Assembly: GCF_009363075.1 (NCBI RefSeq)
Contig: NZ_CP045293.1
Span: 4,737,501-4,801,500 of the forward strand
Source: Paenibacillus guangzhouensis
GTDB taxonomy: Bacteria > Bacillota > Bacilli > Paenibacillales > Paenibacillaceae
Reading direction: 5' to 3'
DNA length: 64,000 nt
Shown: one piece after another, positions 1-8,646 of the stretch
Layout: the number at the start of each line of letters is the position of its first letter
Numbering within the stretch: the first letter of the stretch is position 1
Notes under the pieces: generated by a model
What the model saw: the letters and a program-made list of their open reading frames with translations, nothing else
The model's database searches: none
Told to the model about the DNA's origin: nothing
Position numbers and translations under genes: made by a program

Positions 1-12
1 CTGCCTCGTCGT

Positions 13-981
13 TTAAGCCTGCGAAGACTGCATGGCAAGACTCGGCGCTTCTACCTGCTTCTGACGAGAGATATAGAACAACGTAAACCAAATGAACACA
101 AATCCAAGCAGCTGCGTCCACGTTACGACCTGTTGGAACACAATCCAGTTAATCAGTACACCGACCATTGGGAAACTAAGCTCCGCGAGCGTCGCATAAG
201 ATGCCTTCGTCGTACCAAGCCCTTTATAGTAGAGTAGCAAGCTCAATAGACCTGGCAGCAAAGCCTGTAATAGTAGATTTAAAAAAACGAGTGAGGCGTC
301 CACCGTTCCCATCGATAGATTCCAGCTCTGTCCCTCCGACATCGTAACGATAAGAAGTAAAGGCAGGGCCAATACGAAACGAAGCGATGTCACCGTCTCA
401 TACTTCATTGACTTCAATAGATAACTTCCCATGACGGTCGAGCCGCCCCATAACGCCGCAGCACCAAGCGATAACAAACTACCAACCTGCACGAAATCAT
501 TCACATGCCCGAACGGCAACGTCCATCCGAACGTTAATAAGTAGGTACCAAATAAGGCAAGAACGAACAAGAAACCAAAATATCTCGGCAATACTTCCTT
601 CAGGATCACTCTAGCCAAAATAATCGCGAACAAAGGCTGCAGCTTTTGAAGCAATAACACGGCATTTAGGTCACCATGAACAAGACCTTGGGTGAACAGA
701 ATCGTCGCAATGGCGGAACCGCCCCAAGAGACGAATAGCAGGGCGAAGACGCGGCGTAACCCGAGCCCTTGCAGCTCTGTCCGGTGCTTCCATAAGACAG
801 GCGCAGCAACGAAGAACAAGATAATATGCTCCAGCAATACGATCTGCGTGGACGTCAACCACTTCAGCAGAATGACACGGAAGAGTGGATCCACCCCCCA
901 TAGCGCAGCGCCGAGTACGACGAGCCAAAAGCCCGCATTGAATCGTGAAGTACGTGGAACGGTTAACTCTGTAGCATTCAT
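13..981 (-). CDS. DMT/EamA-family transporter, candidate riboflavin importer (ImpX/RibN-like)
   Basis: A 322-residue, very hydrophobic protein with about ten membrane segments, the usual form of a DMT/EamA transporter (two five-helix halves). The start chosen is the ATG at 981 because GAGGAG lies just upstream; a longer reading to 1032 has no such site. It is the first gene after an FMN riboswitch and a terminator on the same strand. FMN riboswitches normally control riboflavin synthesis or uptake, and DMT proteins of the ImpX and RibN groups are known flavin transporters, so riboflavin uptake is the inferred role. The family call is firm; the substrate is an inference from the riboswitch. 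Confidence 0.8.
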   Translation of the reverse strand: MNATELTVPRTSRFNAGFWLVVLGAALWGVDPLFRVILLKWLTSTQIVLLEHIILFFVAAPVLWKHRTELQGLGLRRVFALLFVSWGGSAIATILFTQGLVHGDLNAVLLLQKLQPLFAIILARVILKEVLPRYFGFLFVLALFGTYLLTFGWTLPFGHVNDFVQVGSLLSLGAAALWGGSTVMGSYLLKSMKYETVTSLRFVLALPLLLIVTMSEGQSWNLSMGTVDASLVFLNLLLQALLPGLLSLLLYYKGLGTTKASYATLAELSFPMVGVLINWIVFQQVVTWTQLLGFVFIWFTLFYISRQKQVEAPSLAMQSSQA

Positions 982-1089
982 AGTGAACTCCTCTTCTGAA
1001 TACAGGAACGAAGCGGTAAGGAAACCCCTCAAAGTACTGACTAGAATACGTCGATTCAGGTACTTTGCAGGAGTTCCCGAAAATCATAA

Positions 1090-1128
1090 AGCCCCGAGTC
1101 GCGCAGAACTAATACGCAAATCGGGGCT
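1090..1128 (-). terminator. Intrinsic terminator of the FMN riboswitch
   Basis: An 8-bp stem AGCCCCGA/TCGGGGCT (1121-1128 with 1090-1097) closes a 23-nt loop, followed on the minus strand by TTATGATTTT. It lies between the FMN aptamer and the transporter start, the place expected for an expression platform. The T tract is interrupted, so termination may be partial. Outcome with and without FMN is inferred. Confidence 0.6.
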
Positions 1129-1177
1129 GATCAAATAAACATGCAGGAATATAGCGCTACCCCAGCACGCATATCTG

Positions 1178-1325
1178 ATGATCTTCTACCATCCGGACTT
1201 TACCGTCGGCCTTGGATTCTCACCAAGTCAGTCCCCACGCGAAGTTACAGCATGAGGAGTCGCGGGCTGCGTTCTGTCAAGAACATCACCGCCGGTTGGG
1301 AATTGCACCCTACCCCGAAGATCCT
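1178..1325 (-). ncRNA. FMN riboswitch (RFN element)
   Basis: Read on the minus strand the segment shows the RFN landmarks in order: GGATCTTCGGGGTAGGGTG, AATTCCCAACCGGCGGTGAT, AGCCCGCGA, TTGGTGAGAATCCAAGGCCG, ACGGTAAAGTCCGGATGGTA and GAAGATC. The ends GATCTTC and GAAGATC form P1. The match to the FMN aptamer is close over its whole length. It sits downstream of a TATAAT box and upstream of a terminator and the transporter at 13-981. Binding of FMN is expected to favour termination (established for the class in Bacillus-type leaders; not shown here). Confidence 0.93.
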
Positions 1326-1365
1326 TATTCATTTAAATTTTAGTATTTGAAAACTTACAATTAAG

Positions 1366-1392
1366 ATTATACACGTTTACGAAATATTTCAA
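1366..1392 (-). promoter_or_regulatory. Promoter of the FMN-riboswitch transcript
   Basis: A perfect TATAAT (minus strand, 1366-1371) lies about 40 nt before the aptamer. A TTGAAA (1387-1392) upstream has a short 15-bp spacer, so the -35 is uncertain. It overlaps the 3' end of the next DMT gene. Confidence 0.5.
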
Positions 1393-2279
1393 GTGATTTT
1401 CATCACGTTGCGCCGTGGTTTATTGACGAAATAAATACTGATGAGAATCAGCATAAGCCCGATTAACAGCGACACCGTAAAGGGTTCATTCAAGAACAGC
1501 GTGCCGATCAATATAGCTACAAGCGGGATGAGAAACGTAAATGAAGCGACCTTCCCGGCCTCACCTGTATCAATCAGATGGTAGAACACAATCCAACCTG
1601 CCGCGATGACGAAGATCGCGATAAACAACAGGCAAAGCACAAAGGTCCCGTTCCAGTCGATATCCGACCACCGCTCGAATTGTAATCCTCCAACGGTCAT
1701 AAGCGCACCGCCAATAATCAACTGCATCGTGACGAGCCAGATGGAATCTACGACTGGCGTTACTTTTTTTACGAATATTGTGCCTAAAGCCCAGCTTAGT
1801 GCTGAACCGAGCGCTAGTAAAATTCCGGGAACCGAAAGATCACCGCTGAACCCGCCCATACTAATCACACCTACACCTGCAAATCCCAGAATAAGACCCA
1901 CGAACTTCAGCGCGTTCATGGACTCCCCCAGCCACAACCAGGAAAATACGCCAACCAGAACCGGTTGTAGGAATACGATCGCCGAGAATAGGCCAGCCGG
2001 CATGTAATTGATCCCGATCGTCTGCAATCCATAATATAATATGACGTTTACGAATGCAGCGACCAAATAAATCTTCCACGTCTTGCGGAAGGCGAGCTTG
2101 CGGTATCTAGGTATCGCGACAACCAATAGAAATATTCCACCGAGTAATGTACGCAGGCCCGAGAATAACACAGGCGGTGTGTGCGCAAGCGCAATCTTCG
2201 TGAGGGGCCAATTAATCCCCCATACTGCAATTAAAAATGTTAGCAACAATGCCGATTGAAGCTTCGATGACTTCCCCAT
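1389..2279 (-). CDS. DMT/EamA-family transporter
   Basis: A 296-residue protein of ten predicted membrane segments with the EamA opening (WGINWPLTK) in the first helix, typical of small-molecule exporters. The start at 2279 is preferred because GAGAGGGGG lies about 10 nt upstream; the frame continues to an ATG at 2330 that would add a 17-residue non-hydrophobic leader. It is not downstream of the FMN riboswitch, so it is not expected to share that control. It lies behind the pentose-phosphate genes on the same strand. The substrate cannot be read from the sequence. Confidence 0.82.
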   Translation of the reverse strand: MGKSSKLQSALLLTFLIAVWGINWPLTKIALAHTPPVLFSGLRTLLGGIFLLVVAIPRYRKLAFRKTWKIYLVAAFVNVILYYGLQTIGINYMPAGLFSAIVFLQPVLVGVFSWLWLGESMNALKFVGLILGFAGVGVISMGGFSGDLSVPGILLALGSALSWALGTIFVKKVTPVVDSIWLVTMQLIIGGALMTVGGLQFERWSDIDWNGTFVLCLLFIAIFVIAAGWIVFYHLIDTGEAGKVASFTFLIPLVAILIGTLFLNEPFTVSLLIGLMLILISIYFVNKPRRNVMKIT

Positions 2280-2355
2280 GGCACCTATTCCCCCTCTCGC
2301 TACCATGCCTAAACGAACGGAATCCGCCATGAAATAGCGGATCCCTCGTCTTTGT

Positions 2356-2571
2356 CTATAATACCGTGATGTCAGCGATACGGAAGGAAATCTTAGTCAT
2401 TTGAACCGGATGCCCGGTTAGACGAAGCGCTCTAGCTTGCGCCTCCATCAGATCGAAATACTTGAAATAGATCTCTGCCTCGTCCAGGTTCGGCGTGACA
2501 TAAGGCTCCACTTCGATATAATATTGACCATCCTCGAACTTCAGAACATGGCCGGTCTTCTTATTCGACAT
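2356..2571 (-). CDS. Small conserved-type hypothetical protein (71 aa)
   Basis: A short acidic protein, 71 residues, with no membrane segment, signal or cysteine. GAGAGGGG precedes the ATG at 2571, a good ribosome site. It follows the fructose-6-phosphate aldolase gene by 26 nt on the same strand and therefore probably shares its transcript. I do not recognise a domain. Amino-acid composition and the ribosome site support a real gene rather than noise. Confidence 0.65.
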   Translation of the reverse strand: MSNKKTGHVLKFEDGQYYIEVEPYVTPNLDEAEIYFKYFDLMEAQARALRLTGHPVQMTKISFRIADITVL

Positions 2572-2597
2572 ACGTTCCCCTCTCTTACCTCAAACCG

Positions 2598-3266
2598 TTA
2601 ATTCTTTGGTGCTTTGGCCCAGTCTGCTGCGAATTTCTCCATTCCTTGATCCGTCAATGGATGCTTCGTGAGCTGCTCGATGACCGCATAAGGAATGGTT
2701 GCAATGTGCGCTCCAGCCATCGCGACACGCGTCACATGATCCGGATGGCGAACCGATGCTGCAATAATCTGAGCATCTAAGTTATGGATACGGAACAACT
2801 CTGCAATTTTCGAGACTAACAGCACGCCATCTTCGGAAATGTCATCAAGACGTCCTAAGAACGGCGATACGTACGTCGCACCTGCGCGAGCCGCAAGCAG
2901 CGCTTGGTTCACCGTGAAGATTAACGTCACGTTCGTCTTTACACCTTTTTTCGTTAAGTAACGGCATGCTTCTAGACCTGCAATGGTCATCGGTAGCTTA
3001 ATCGTAATGTTTTTGTCGCCACCATTGATCTTAATCAGTTCATTCGCTTCCGCGATCATCTCTTCCGCAGTTACCGCATCAGGCGATACCTCTGCAGAGA
3101 CAGATTCAACTTCAGGTACAAGCTTCAGAATTTCTTCAATACGATCTTCGAATTTAACGCCTTCTTTGGCTACCAGAGATGGATTGGTTGTTACACCAGA
3201 TAGAATACCGAGTTTGTACGCCTTTTGAATATCCACTACATTCGCTGTATCGATAAAAAATTTCAT
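2598..3266 (-). CDS. fsa: Fructose-6-phosphate aldolase / small transaldolase
   Basis: A 222-residue class I aldolase of the TalC/MipB/Fsa group: N-terminal [13 protein letters not shown], the [11 protein letters not shown] segment, and the Schiff-base lysine in ITIKLPMT (about residue 86). Length matches the short transaldolase family (about 215-220 residues). It interconverts sugar phosphates of the non-oxidative pentose phosphate path (transaldolase) or cleaves fructose 6-phosphate; sequence alone does not decide between these. It follows gnd and zwf on the same strand, so the three form a pentose-phosphate cluster. Confidence 0.9.
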   Translation of the reverse strand: MKFFIDTANVVDIQKAYKLGILSGVTTNPSLVAKEGVKFEDRIEEILKLVPEVESVSAEVSPDAVTAEEMIAEANELIKINGGDKNITIKLPMTIAGLEACRYLTKKGVKTNVTLIFTVNQALLAARAGATYVSPFLGRLDDISEDGVLLVSKIAELFRIHNLDAQIIAASVRHPDHVTRVAMAGAHIATIPYAVIEQLTKHPLTDQGMEKFAADWAKAPKN

Positions 3267-3327
3267 GCCACTTACCTCCGTTTATGATTAGATTAGATTG
3301 GTGCATTCAACTTCTATTATAAACCAA

Positions 3328-4221
3328 TTACTTCTTCTCGACAGCATGTCCCCCGAATTCGTTACGAAGCGCTGCGACAACCTTGCCTGTGAACGTATCC
3401 TGATCTAGCGAGCGATAGCGCATGAGCAAGGACATCGCAATAACAGGTGTAGCCGTCTGGAGATCGAATGCCGTCTCAACCGTCCATTTGCCTTCACCGG
3501 AAGAGTGCATAATCCCTTTGATATCATCCAACTTCGCATCTTTCGAGAACGCACGCTCCATCAACTCGATCAACCAAGAACGAATGACAGAACCGTTGTT
3601 CCACACACGAGCAACTTGCTCGTAATCGAAATCGAAGTCAGACTTCTCGAGCACTTCGAACCCTTCGCCAATCGCAGCCATCATCCCATATTCGATCCCG
3701 TTATGGACCATTTTGAGAAAATGTCCGCTGCCGGACTTGCCTGCATATAGATAGCCTTTATCGACAGCCGTGTCACGGAAAATCGGTTCAACAACTTCCC
3801 ATGCCTCCGCGTCGCCGCCAACCATATAACACGCGCCATGACGAGCGCCTTCCATCCCGCCAGAGGTACCTACATCCATGTAGTTTACGCCATGCGGCTT
3901 AAGCTGATTGTAACGGCGAATCGACTCTTTATAGTGCGAGTTCCCCGCTTCAATGACGATATCCCCTTGCGATAACAGCGGCGTAATCTCCTCAATAACA
4001 GCATCCACAACCTGATGTGGAACCATAATCCATACGATGCGTGGCGTATCCAGCGCTTGAACCATGTCTTGCAGCGACGAGACACCTGTTGCCCCGTAGG
4101 ACTTCATCTCTTCTACCGCTTGCGTATTCAGGTCAAATGCCACGACCTCATGCTGATGATCCAATAAATTTTGCCCTAGGTTCAAACCCATCTTCCCAAG
4201 ACCTACTAAACCGACTTTCAT
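3328..4221 (-). CDS. gnd: 6-phosphogluconate dehydrogenase, short (NAD-type) form
   Basis: A 297-residue protein with the Rossmann start GLGKMGLNLGQNL, the IEAGNSHYKESIRR segment, the GTSGGMEGARHGACYMVGG substrate loop and KMVHNGIEYGMM with the catalytic Lys-Asn pair. The length fits the short YqeC/GndA branch rather than the 470-residue GntZ form; that branch is usually NAD-dependent. It oxidatively decarboxylates 6-phosphogluconate to ribulose 5-phosphate. It lies between zwf and fsa on the same strand. Confidence 0.93.
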   Translation of the reverse strand: MKVGLVGLGKMGLNLGQNLLDHQHEVVAFDLNTQAVEEMKSYGATGVSSLQDMVQALDTPRIVWIMVPHQVVDAVIEEITPLLSQGDIVIEAGNSHYKESIRRYNQLKPHGVNYMDVGTSGGMEGARHGACYMVGGDAEAWEVVEPIFRDTAVDKGYLYAGKSGSGHFLKMVHNGIEYGMMAAIGEGFEVLEKSDFDFDYEQVARVWNNGSVIRSWLIELMERAFSKDAKLDDIKGIMHSSGEGKWTVETAFDLQTATPVIAMSLLMRYRSLDQDTFTGKVVAALRNEFGGHAVEKK

Positions 4222-4278
4222 ATGCTACCCCTCCAATGATGTGTATATGAATTCTTGATGTATGGTGTGTTATGAAAA

Positions 4279-5769
4279 TTAGACCTCAGCAAGTACCCGT
4301 TCTCGGACCGGCTTATCGAGCCACCATTGATCTTCGCCTAGCAGCTGATGCGCTGCTTCCGGACCGTTCGATCCCGCTGCATACGCATGAAGCGGAACTT
4401 CATTCGCTGCGAAAGCATCCAGGATCGGTTGTACCCATGCCCACGACAACTCCACCTCATCCCAGTGCGCGAAGAACGTGCCATCGCCGAGAAGCGCGTC
4501 GTGAATCAAGTTCTCATATGCTTCTGGCATATCCTGTGCATTCGAGAAGCAGTTGACGTGCACCGGCTCGAACTTGCTGGCATTCACAGGGTCTTTACTA
4601 TTTAGCTGGAGCGTCAAGCCTTCATGCGGACCGATCTCAATGACGAGCAGGTTCGGTCCAGCCGACTCATGCTGCGGTTTGTTGAAGACCTGCAGCGGAT
4701 CCTTGAATTCCACGACGATGCGCGTGGACTTCTCTTGCATTCTTTTGCCTGTGCGGATATAGAACGGAACGCCTTCCCACAAGCTGTTGTCGATCCATAG
4801 CTTCGCCGCGAAGAACGTATCATTCTTCGAGCTTGCTTCAATGCCTGGCTCATCCAGATAACCATGGACAGCCTTGCCACCCATCTCACCAGCTGCGTAT
4901 TGACCGCGAACGATGTTCGCCTGAAGGTCTTCCTTTGATAGCGGACGAAGCGCCTCCATCACCATTTTCTTCTTGCGGCGAACTTCATCCGGCGAGCTCT
5001 GCTGAGGAAGCTGCATCGCAGTCATCATAAGCAATTGCAGCATATGGTTCTGGAACATATCGCGGATCGCGCCTGCTTTATCGTAGTATCCTGCACGCTC
5101 TTCAACACCTACTGTCTCAGCTGCCGTAATCTGTACGTTCTTGATGAAACGGTTCGACCATAGCGCATGGATGACTGGATTCGCGTATTCGAGCACTTCC
5201 AGGTTCTGAACCATCGGTTTGCCAAGATAGTGGTCGATGCGATAAATTTCATTCTCGTCGAACGAACGGGATAACTGTTCATTCAGCGCGCGTGCCGATG
5301 CTAGATCATGACCGAATGGCTTCTCAATCACAAGACGTTTCCAGCCCTTCGTTGCGCCAAGGCCGCTTGCCTTGATGTTCGATGCGATCACGTCGAAGAA
5401 TTCCGGTGCGACCGACAAGTAGAACAACCGGTTACTTGGAATGTTCAACTCTTCCTCACGCGCTTCAACCAGCTTCAGAAGCTTCTCATAATCTTCGATG
5501 CGGCTTACATCCAGCACGCTGTAACGAAGGGAACTAAGGAATATTTCAAGCTGCTCAGCCGTTCCTACATCACGACGAGAGAAGGTACGAAGCGAATCTT
5601 CCACTTGGGAGCGGAATTTATCATCGGACCATTCTCTTCTGCCAAGCCCGATAATGGAGAACGAAGCAGGCATCTTCTGTTCTAGGAACAAATTATATAA
5701 TGCTGGATATATTTTTCTTTTCGCTAAATCGCCTGTTGCGCCAAATAATACGAGTGTTGTTGAATCCAT
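4279..5769 (-). CDS. zwf: Glucose-6-phosphate 1-dehydrogenase
   Basis: A 496-residue cytosolic enzyme of full family length. The N-terminus LVLFGATGDLAKRKIYPALY is the NAD(P)-binding fingerprint; RIDHYLGKPMVQNLEVLEYA carries the substrate-binding RIDHYLGK motif with the catalytic His. It oxidises glucose 6-phosphate to 6-phosphogluconolactone. GGAGGAACACAGAT precedes the ATG. No lactonase gene is adjacent. A MarR gene lies directly upstream on the same strand; whether it regulates zwf cannot be seen. Confidence 0.96.
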   Translation of the reverse strand: MDSTTLVLFGATGDLAKRKIYPALYNLFLEQKMPASFSIIGLGRREWSDDKFRSQVEDSLRTFSRRDVGTAEQLEIFLSSLRYSVLDVSRIEDYEKLLKLVEAREEELNIPSNRLFYLSVAPEFFDVIASNIKASGLGATKGWKRLVIEKPFGHDLASARALNEQLSRSFDENEIYRIDHYLGKPMVQNLEVLEYANPVIHALWSNRFIKNVQITAAETVGVEERAGYYDKAGAIRDMFQNHMLQLLMMTAMQLPQQSSPDEVRRKKKMVMEALRPLSKEDLQANIVRGQYAAGEMGGKAVHGYLDEPGIEASSKNDTFFAAKLWIDNSLWEGVPFYIRTGKRMQEKSTRIVVEFKDPLQVFNKPQHESAGPNLLVIEIGPHEGLTLQLNSKDPVNASKFEPVHVNCFSNAQDMPEAYENLIHDALLGDGTFFAHWDEVELSWAWVQPILDAFAANEVPLHAYAAGSNGPEAAHQLLGEDQWWLDKPVRERVLAEV

Positions 5770-5903
5770 ATCTGTGTTCCTCCTGTTGAAAACAATGGTT
5801 GAACCCTAGGAAAGCGCACTGCCCATCTTCCAGTGAATTCAGTCCGTCATTTCTTAATTAAAGTATATTACAAAAAGTAAGATAAGTAAATAAATAAATT
5901 GAT

Positions 5904-6440
5904 TTAATCGGATGAATCGGTGGTGCTTTGGCATAATGCTTGAAGTACGCCCTCATTAATTCGAAGCAGCTGATCGATTTCTTCCGCCGTCAAATGGTTC
6001 AGCACATTGAGTATCGCTTGGCTCGATGTCGACTTCACGATCGATTGCTTCGATATATCCTTCCCCCGATCGGTTAGCCTTAGTTTCACTTCTCTTCGAT
6101 TATGCATCGGGATCTCCCGTACCACGAGCCCAGCCTTGACGAGTCCGTCGATATTAACACTTAACGTGCTTTTGGACGACACCAGACGTTCGGTCAGTTC
6201 CTTCAATTTCATTTCGGGCGTTGCATGCAATGTATTGAGAATCGACATTTGCTGTAATGATAAGCCTAATGAAGCGGCATTCTGCTGCTCCATCTTGACA
6301 GTCACCCGACTAATATTCCAATATGAGTCCAATACGCGCGCTGCAAGTTTGCTCTGCTCATCCAGAGAATGCAATCGATATAACCCTCCAATCGTGTGAA
6401 AACGCTTCAATGGTGAATTGTTCATAATTGAACTATCCAA
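5904..6440 (-). CDS. MarR-family transcriptional regulator
   Basis: A 178-residue protein with a central winged helix: LSLQQMSILNTLHATPEMKL, then a recognition-helix region LTERLVSSKSTLSVNIDGL and the wing VVREIPMHNRREVKLRLTDRG. Start is either TTG at 6440 or ATG at 6425; neither has a strong ribosome site, so the first residues are uncertain. It precedes zwf by about 130 nt. MarR proteins usually sense small phenolics, oxidants or drugs; the ligand is unknown here and there are no conserved-looking redox cysteines in the HTH. Confidence 0.85.
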   Translation of the reverse strand: MDSSIMNNSPLKRFHTIGGLYRLHSLDEQSKLAARVLDSYWNISRVTVKMEQQNAASLGLSLQQMSILNTLHATPEMKLKELTERLVSSKSTLSVNIDGLVKAGLVVREIPMHNRREVKLRLTDRGKDISKQSIVKSTSSQAILNVLNHLTAEEIDQLLRINEGVLQALCQSTTDSSD

Positions 6441-6484
6441 ACTGTGATTTAGATCATATTCCTAATCATTCCCCTTGTCAATAC

Positions 6485-6515
6485 AAAGACCACCCCTTAG
6501 ATAGAGGTGGTCTTT
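6485..6515 (-). terminator. Intrinsic terminator after the double P-loop ATPase gene
   Basis: A perfect 10-bp stem AAAGACCACC/GGTGGTCTTT with an 11-nt loop, 15 nt beyond the stop codon at 6531. Confidence 0.75.
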
Positions 6516-6530
6516 GCCATTTCATCTATA

Positions 6531-7616
6531 TTATTTCAGCCGAGAGAGAACATTGGAACACAATCTAGAACCTATGTCCCCCACGATCGAATAATCCGTT
6601 ACTTCCCCATAAATGGTACGCAGCCGATCACGCTGCTGCTTCACTTCCGCCAGAATGGCAAGAGAGGCTCTCATCGATGCGGCGTATTGCGCCTTCACAT
6701 TAGCAATCTCATCCGCATAACGTTCATCGGTGCCTTCATCAATGGTACGCACGTACATATCTAGAATTTCATCGCCATCGCGGCTTGGAAAATGCTCATG
6801 CGGCGCCGTTGAATCGAAAATCGCAAGGCCCAGCGACGGGAAGATGACCATATCCAAGCTATTCGGATCGAATCCGCAATGATAGACTTCAACATCCTGC
6901 CGGCGTTCCTCCCCAGCGGCGACAATCTTCTTCAGCATGGTTGATTTGCCGGAACCCGGGCGTCCTTTGACGAAGATGCGCCGCTGCAGTTGCTCCGTCA
7001 GATTCATCACATAATCTACCGCGCCTACGCTTGTCGCTGCTCCTAGATACAGATGACGGGTCACAGGCCGTTCCAACGATGCTTCTGTGATGAGCGACTT
7101 CAACTCCTCGGTCACCTGATCAGCCGCATCGAACTGAATATGATCAATATAATACTTCTCCCAATCATCATGAATACGAAGCGTATGAAGAAACGAATCC
7201 GTTGCACTCGTATAGCGCTCTTCAATCTGTTCATGAATCTGCTGCAATTCCTCCAGATACGGCATGAGCAGCCCCCGATTCACGGCGCGATCCAGCGATA
7301 CCGTAATGATCTCCGTCTCCGTGAAGCCTGCGAATGCGTCTTGGCAAGCCGTCTTATCCACCACGCCAATGGCTGCGCTAGGAATCCAGAGACCATCGAG
7401 TGTCTCATGATTCAATGGATTATGGAACCACCATGCCTGTGCCCCTTGATCACGCACACCATCCGCAATCCTCTGAATGATGGTTGATTTGCCGGTTCCA
7501 GGACCGCCTTCTAATAGATACAAAATACGAGCCCCTTGAAACGCTGAAGCAAACGAATTCGTTCTTCCCAATGCCGTATTTCCACCCGCAAAAGCATGTT
7601 TAACAATACCCGCCAT
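6531..7616 (-). CDS. Protein with two P-loop NTPase modules
   Basis: A 361-residue soluble protein with two Walker A motifs, GGPGTGKST near residue 36 and GRPGSGKST near residue 220, each followed by a separate ATPase-like half. This duplicated layout is known in a conserved Bacillota family of unknown function. Start at 7616 is chosen because AGGGAG lies 10 nt upstream; a TTG at 7640 would add eight residues. It stands alone between two terminators. The wide spacing of the motifs and lack of an ABC signature argue against an ABC ATPase. Biological role unknown. Confidence 0.78.
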   Translation of the reverse strand: MAGIVKHAFAGGNTALGRTNSFASAFQGARILYLLEGGPGTGKSTIIQRIADGVRDQGAQAWWFHNPLNHETLDGLWIPSAAIGVVDKTACQDAFAGFTETEIITVSLDRAVNRGLLMPYLEELQQIHEQIEERYTSATDSFLHTLRIHDDWEKYYIDHIQFDAADQVTEELKSLITEASLERPVTRHLYLGAATSVGAVDYVMNLTEQLQRRIFVKGRPGSGKSTMLKKIVAAGEERRQDVEVYHCGFDPNSLDMVIFPSLGLAIFDSTAPHEHFPSRDGDEILDMYVRTIDEGTDERYADEIANVKAQYAASMRASLAILAEVKQQRDRLRTIYGEVTDYSIVGDIGSRLCSNVLSRLK

Positions 7617-7698
7617 CGCTATCACACTCCCTGTCATCAATCGCCTATACTATACGATATGCAGAGAGGTGGATCTGTGTGTTCGCCTAGATCAAGAG

Positions 7699-7726
7699 AA
7701 CCCTGCCTGATTATTCAGGCAGGGTT
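7699..7726 (-). terminator. Intrinsic terminator after the glutaredoxin-like gene
   Basis: A perfect 12-bp stem AACCCTGCCTGA/TCAGGCAGGGTT with a 4-nt loop, 12 nt after the stop at 7738. The T content afterwards is modest on both strands, so it may work in either direction. Confidence 0.7.
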
Positions 7727-7737
7727 CTTCATCTTCA

Positions 7738-7980
7738 TCATTGACCGAGCAAATCCTTGATTGCACTCATATTCTCAGCAAAGCCGACAAAGACTTGGTC
7801 GTGGATCACAAGCGTCGGCACCACTTGCTTGCCTGTCAGCTCCCAGACTTCCTTCGGATATTTCTCATCCTCTTCACAATTGAACTCTTGATATGGGATG
7901 TTATGCTCCTTGAAATACCGCTTGGCATGATTGCAGTCGCTGCAAGTCGGGATCGTATAAATTTTGAGAGGTTCCGTCAT
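7738..7980 (-). CDS. Glutaredoxin-like thiol-disulfide protein
   Basis: An 80-residue thioredoxin-fold protein beginning MTEPLKIYTIPTCSDCNHAK, with a CSDC redox centre and a cis-proline region QVVPTLVIHD. Start at 7980 is preferred because AAGGAG lies just upstream; a longer frame to 8025 would overlap the previous gene. It follows the sulfite/nitrite-reductase-like gene and copA on the same strand, so it probably belongs to the copper-linked transcript. A role in reducing disulfides or handling metal-thiol chemistry is an inference from that context. Confidence 0.85.
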   Translation of the reverse strand: MTEPLKIYTIPTCSDCNHAKRYFKEHNIPYQEFNCEEDEKYPKEVWELTGKQVVPTLVIHDQVFVGFAENMSAIKDLLGQ

Positions 7981-8014
7981 CGTTATCCGCTCCTTCTTTA
8001 TATGAGATGTTCTG

Positions 8015-8635
8015 TTACCCTGCAATTTCTTGCAACTTCGTAAGTGTCATGCGATTCACGAACTTGCTGAACTTCTCCTTGCCCTTCGCCTCCGTCTTGT
8101 AAAAGTCGATCAGCCGCACCACGGTGGGTATGAGCTGGTCTTCCTGTAGTCCTCCCACCAGCAGCTGGGCAGCGGCAACCTTGATCCCCTTCGGTTCACC
8201 TCCGACATAGATGTCGAATGTATGACGCATCTTCACGACGCCAATATCTTTGAACAACGGCTCGCTCGTTCCAAGTGCACAACCGGCATAGCCGATTTTG
8301 AGTGGAGTCGGTGTCGCAATCCCCGCAATGGCGCGGTTCAATGTCCGTGCTGTCTCTAGTCCAGCCTCTTCCGCTCCTTTGCAAAAGTTACAGGCAATCA
8401 GACTCTTGCTGACAAAGCCAGCTGGATAAACTTCCAGACCTGCCTGCTCCAACGACGTTACGATCTCATCGCGCCGTTCCACGGGGATCTGAACATAGAT
8501 TTGCTTGAATGGCGTCATCTCAATCTTCGCTTCGGGTCCGACGATCTTGCCAACTGTGCTAAGCTGCTCGGGTGTAAATAAGGTGCCTCCCACCTGAAGA
8601 GGCGGGGCCACTGCAATATTCATCTTCTCTCCCAT
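8015..8635 (-). CDS. Sulfite/nitrite reductase-like ferredoxin-fold protein
   Basis: A 206-residue protein resembling one half of a nitrite/sulfite reductase: an N-terminal ferredoxin-like half (PPLQVGGTLFTPEQL) and a C-terminal part with CNFCKG and later GYAGCALG, cysteine spacing like that used for a 4Fe-4S cluster near siroheme. Full assimilatory reductases are two to three times longer, so this is the short family whose reaction is not settled. Start at 8635 fits AAGGAG 7 nt upstream. It lies 11 nt after copA and likely shares its transcript. Confidence 0.75.
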   Translation of the reverse strand: MGEKMNIAVAPPLQVGGTLFTPEQLSTVGKIVGPEAKIEMTPFKQIYVQIPVERRDEIVTSLEQAGLEVYPAGFVSKSLIACNFCKGAEEAGLETARTLNRAIAGIATPTPLKIGYAGCALGTSEPLFKDIGVVKMRHTFDIYVGGEPKGIKVAAAQLLVGGLQEDQLIPTVVRLIDFYKTEAKGKEKFSKFVNRMTLTKLQEIAG

Positions 8636-8646
8636 GATCATGCTCC

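Noticed and set aside
1165-1325. T-box or cobalamin riboswitch instead of FMN
   Set aside because: The conserved blocks match the RFN element in order; T-box and cobalamin landmarks are missing.
1141-1350. 69-codon plus-strand open frame
   Set aside because: It lies wholly inside the FMN riboswitch on the other strand and has no ribosome site.
8015-8635. Complete assimilatory sulfite or nitrite reductase
   Set aside because: Far too short and only one half of the fold is present.
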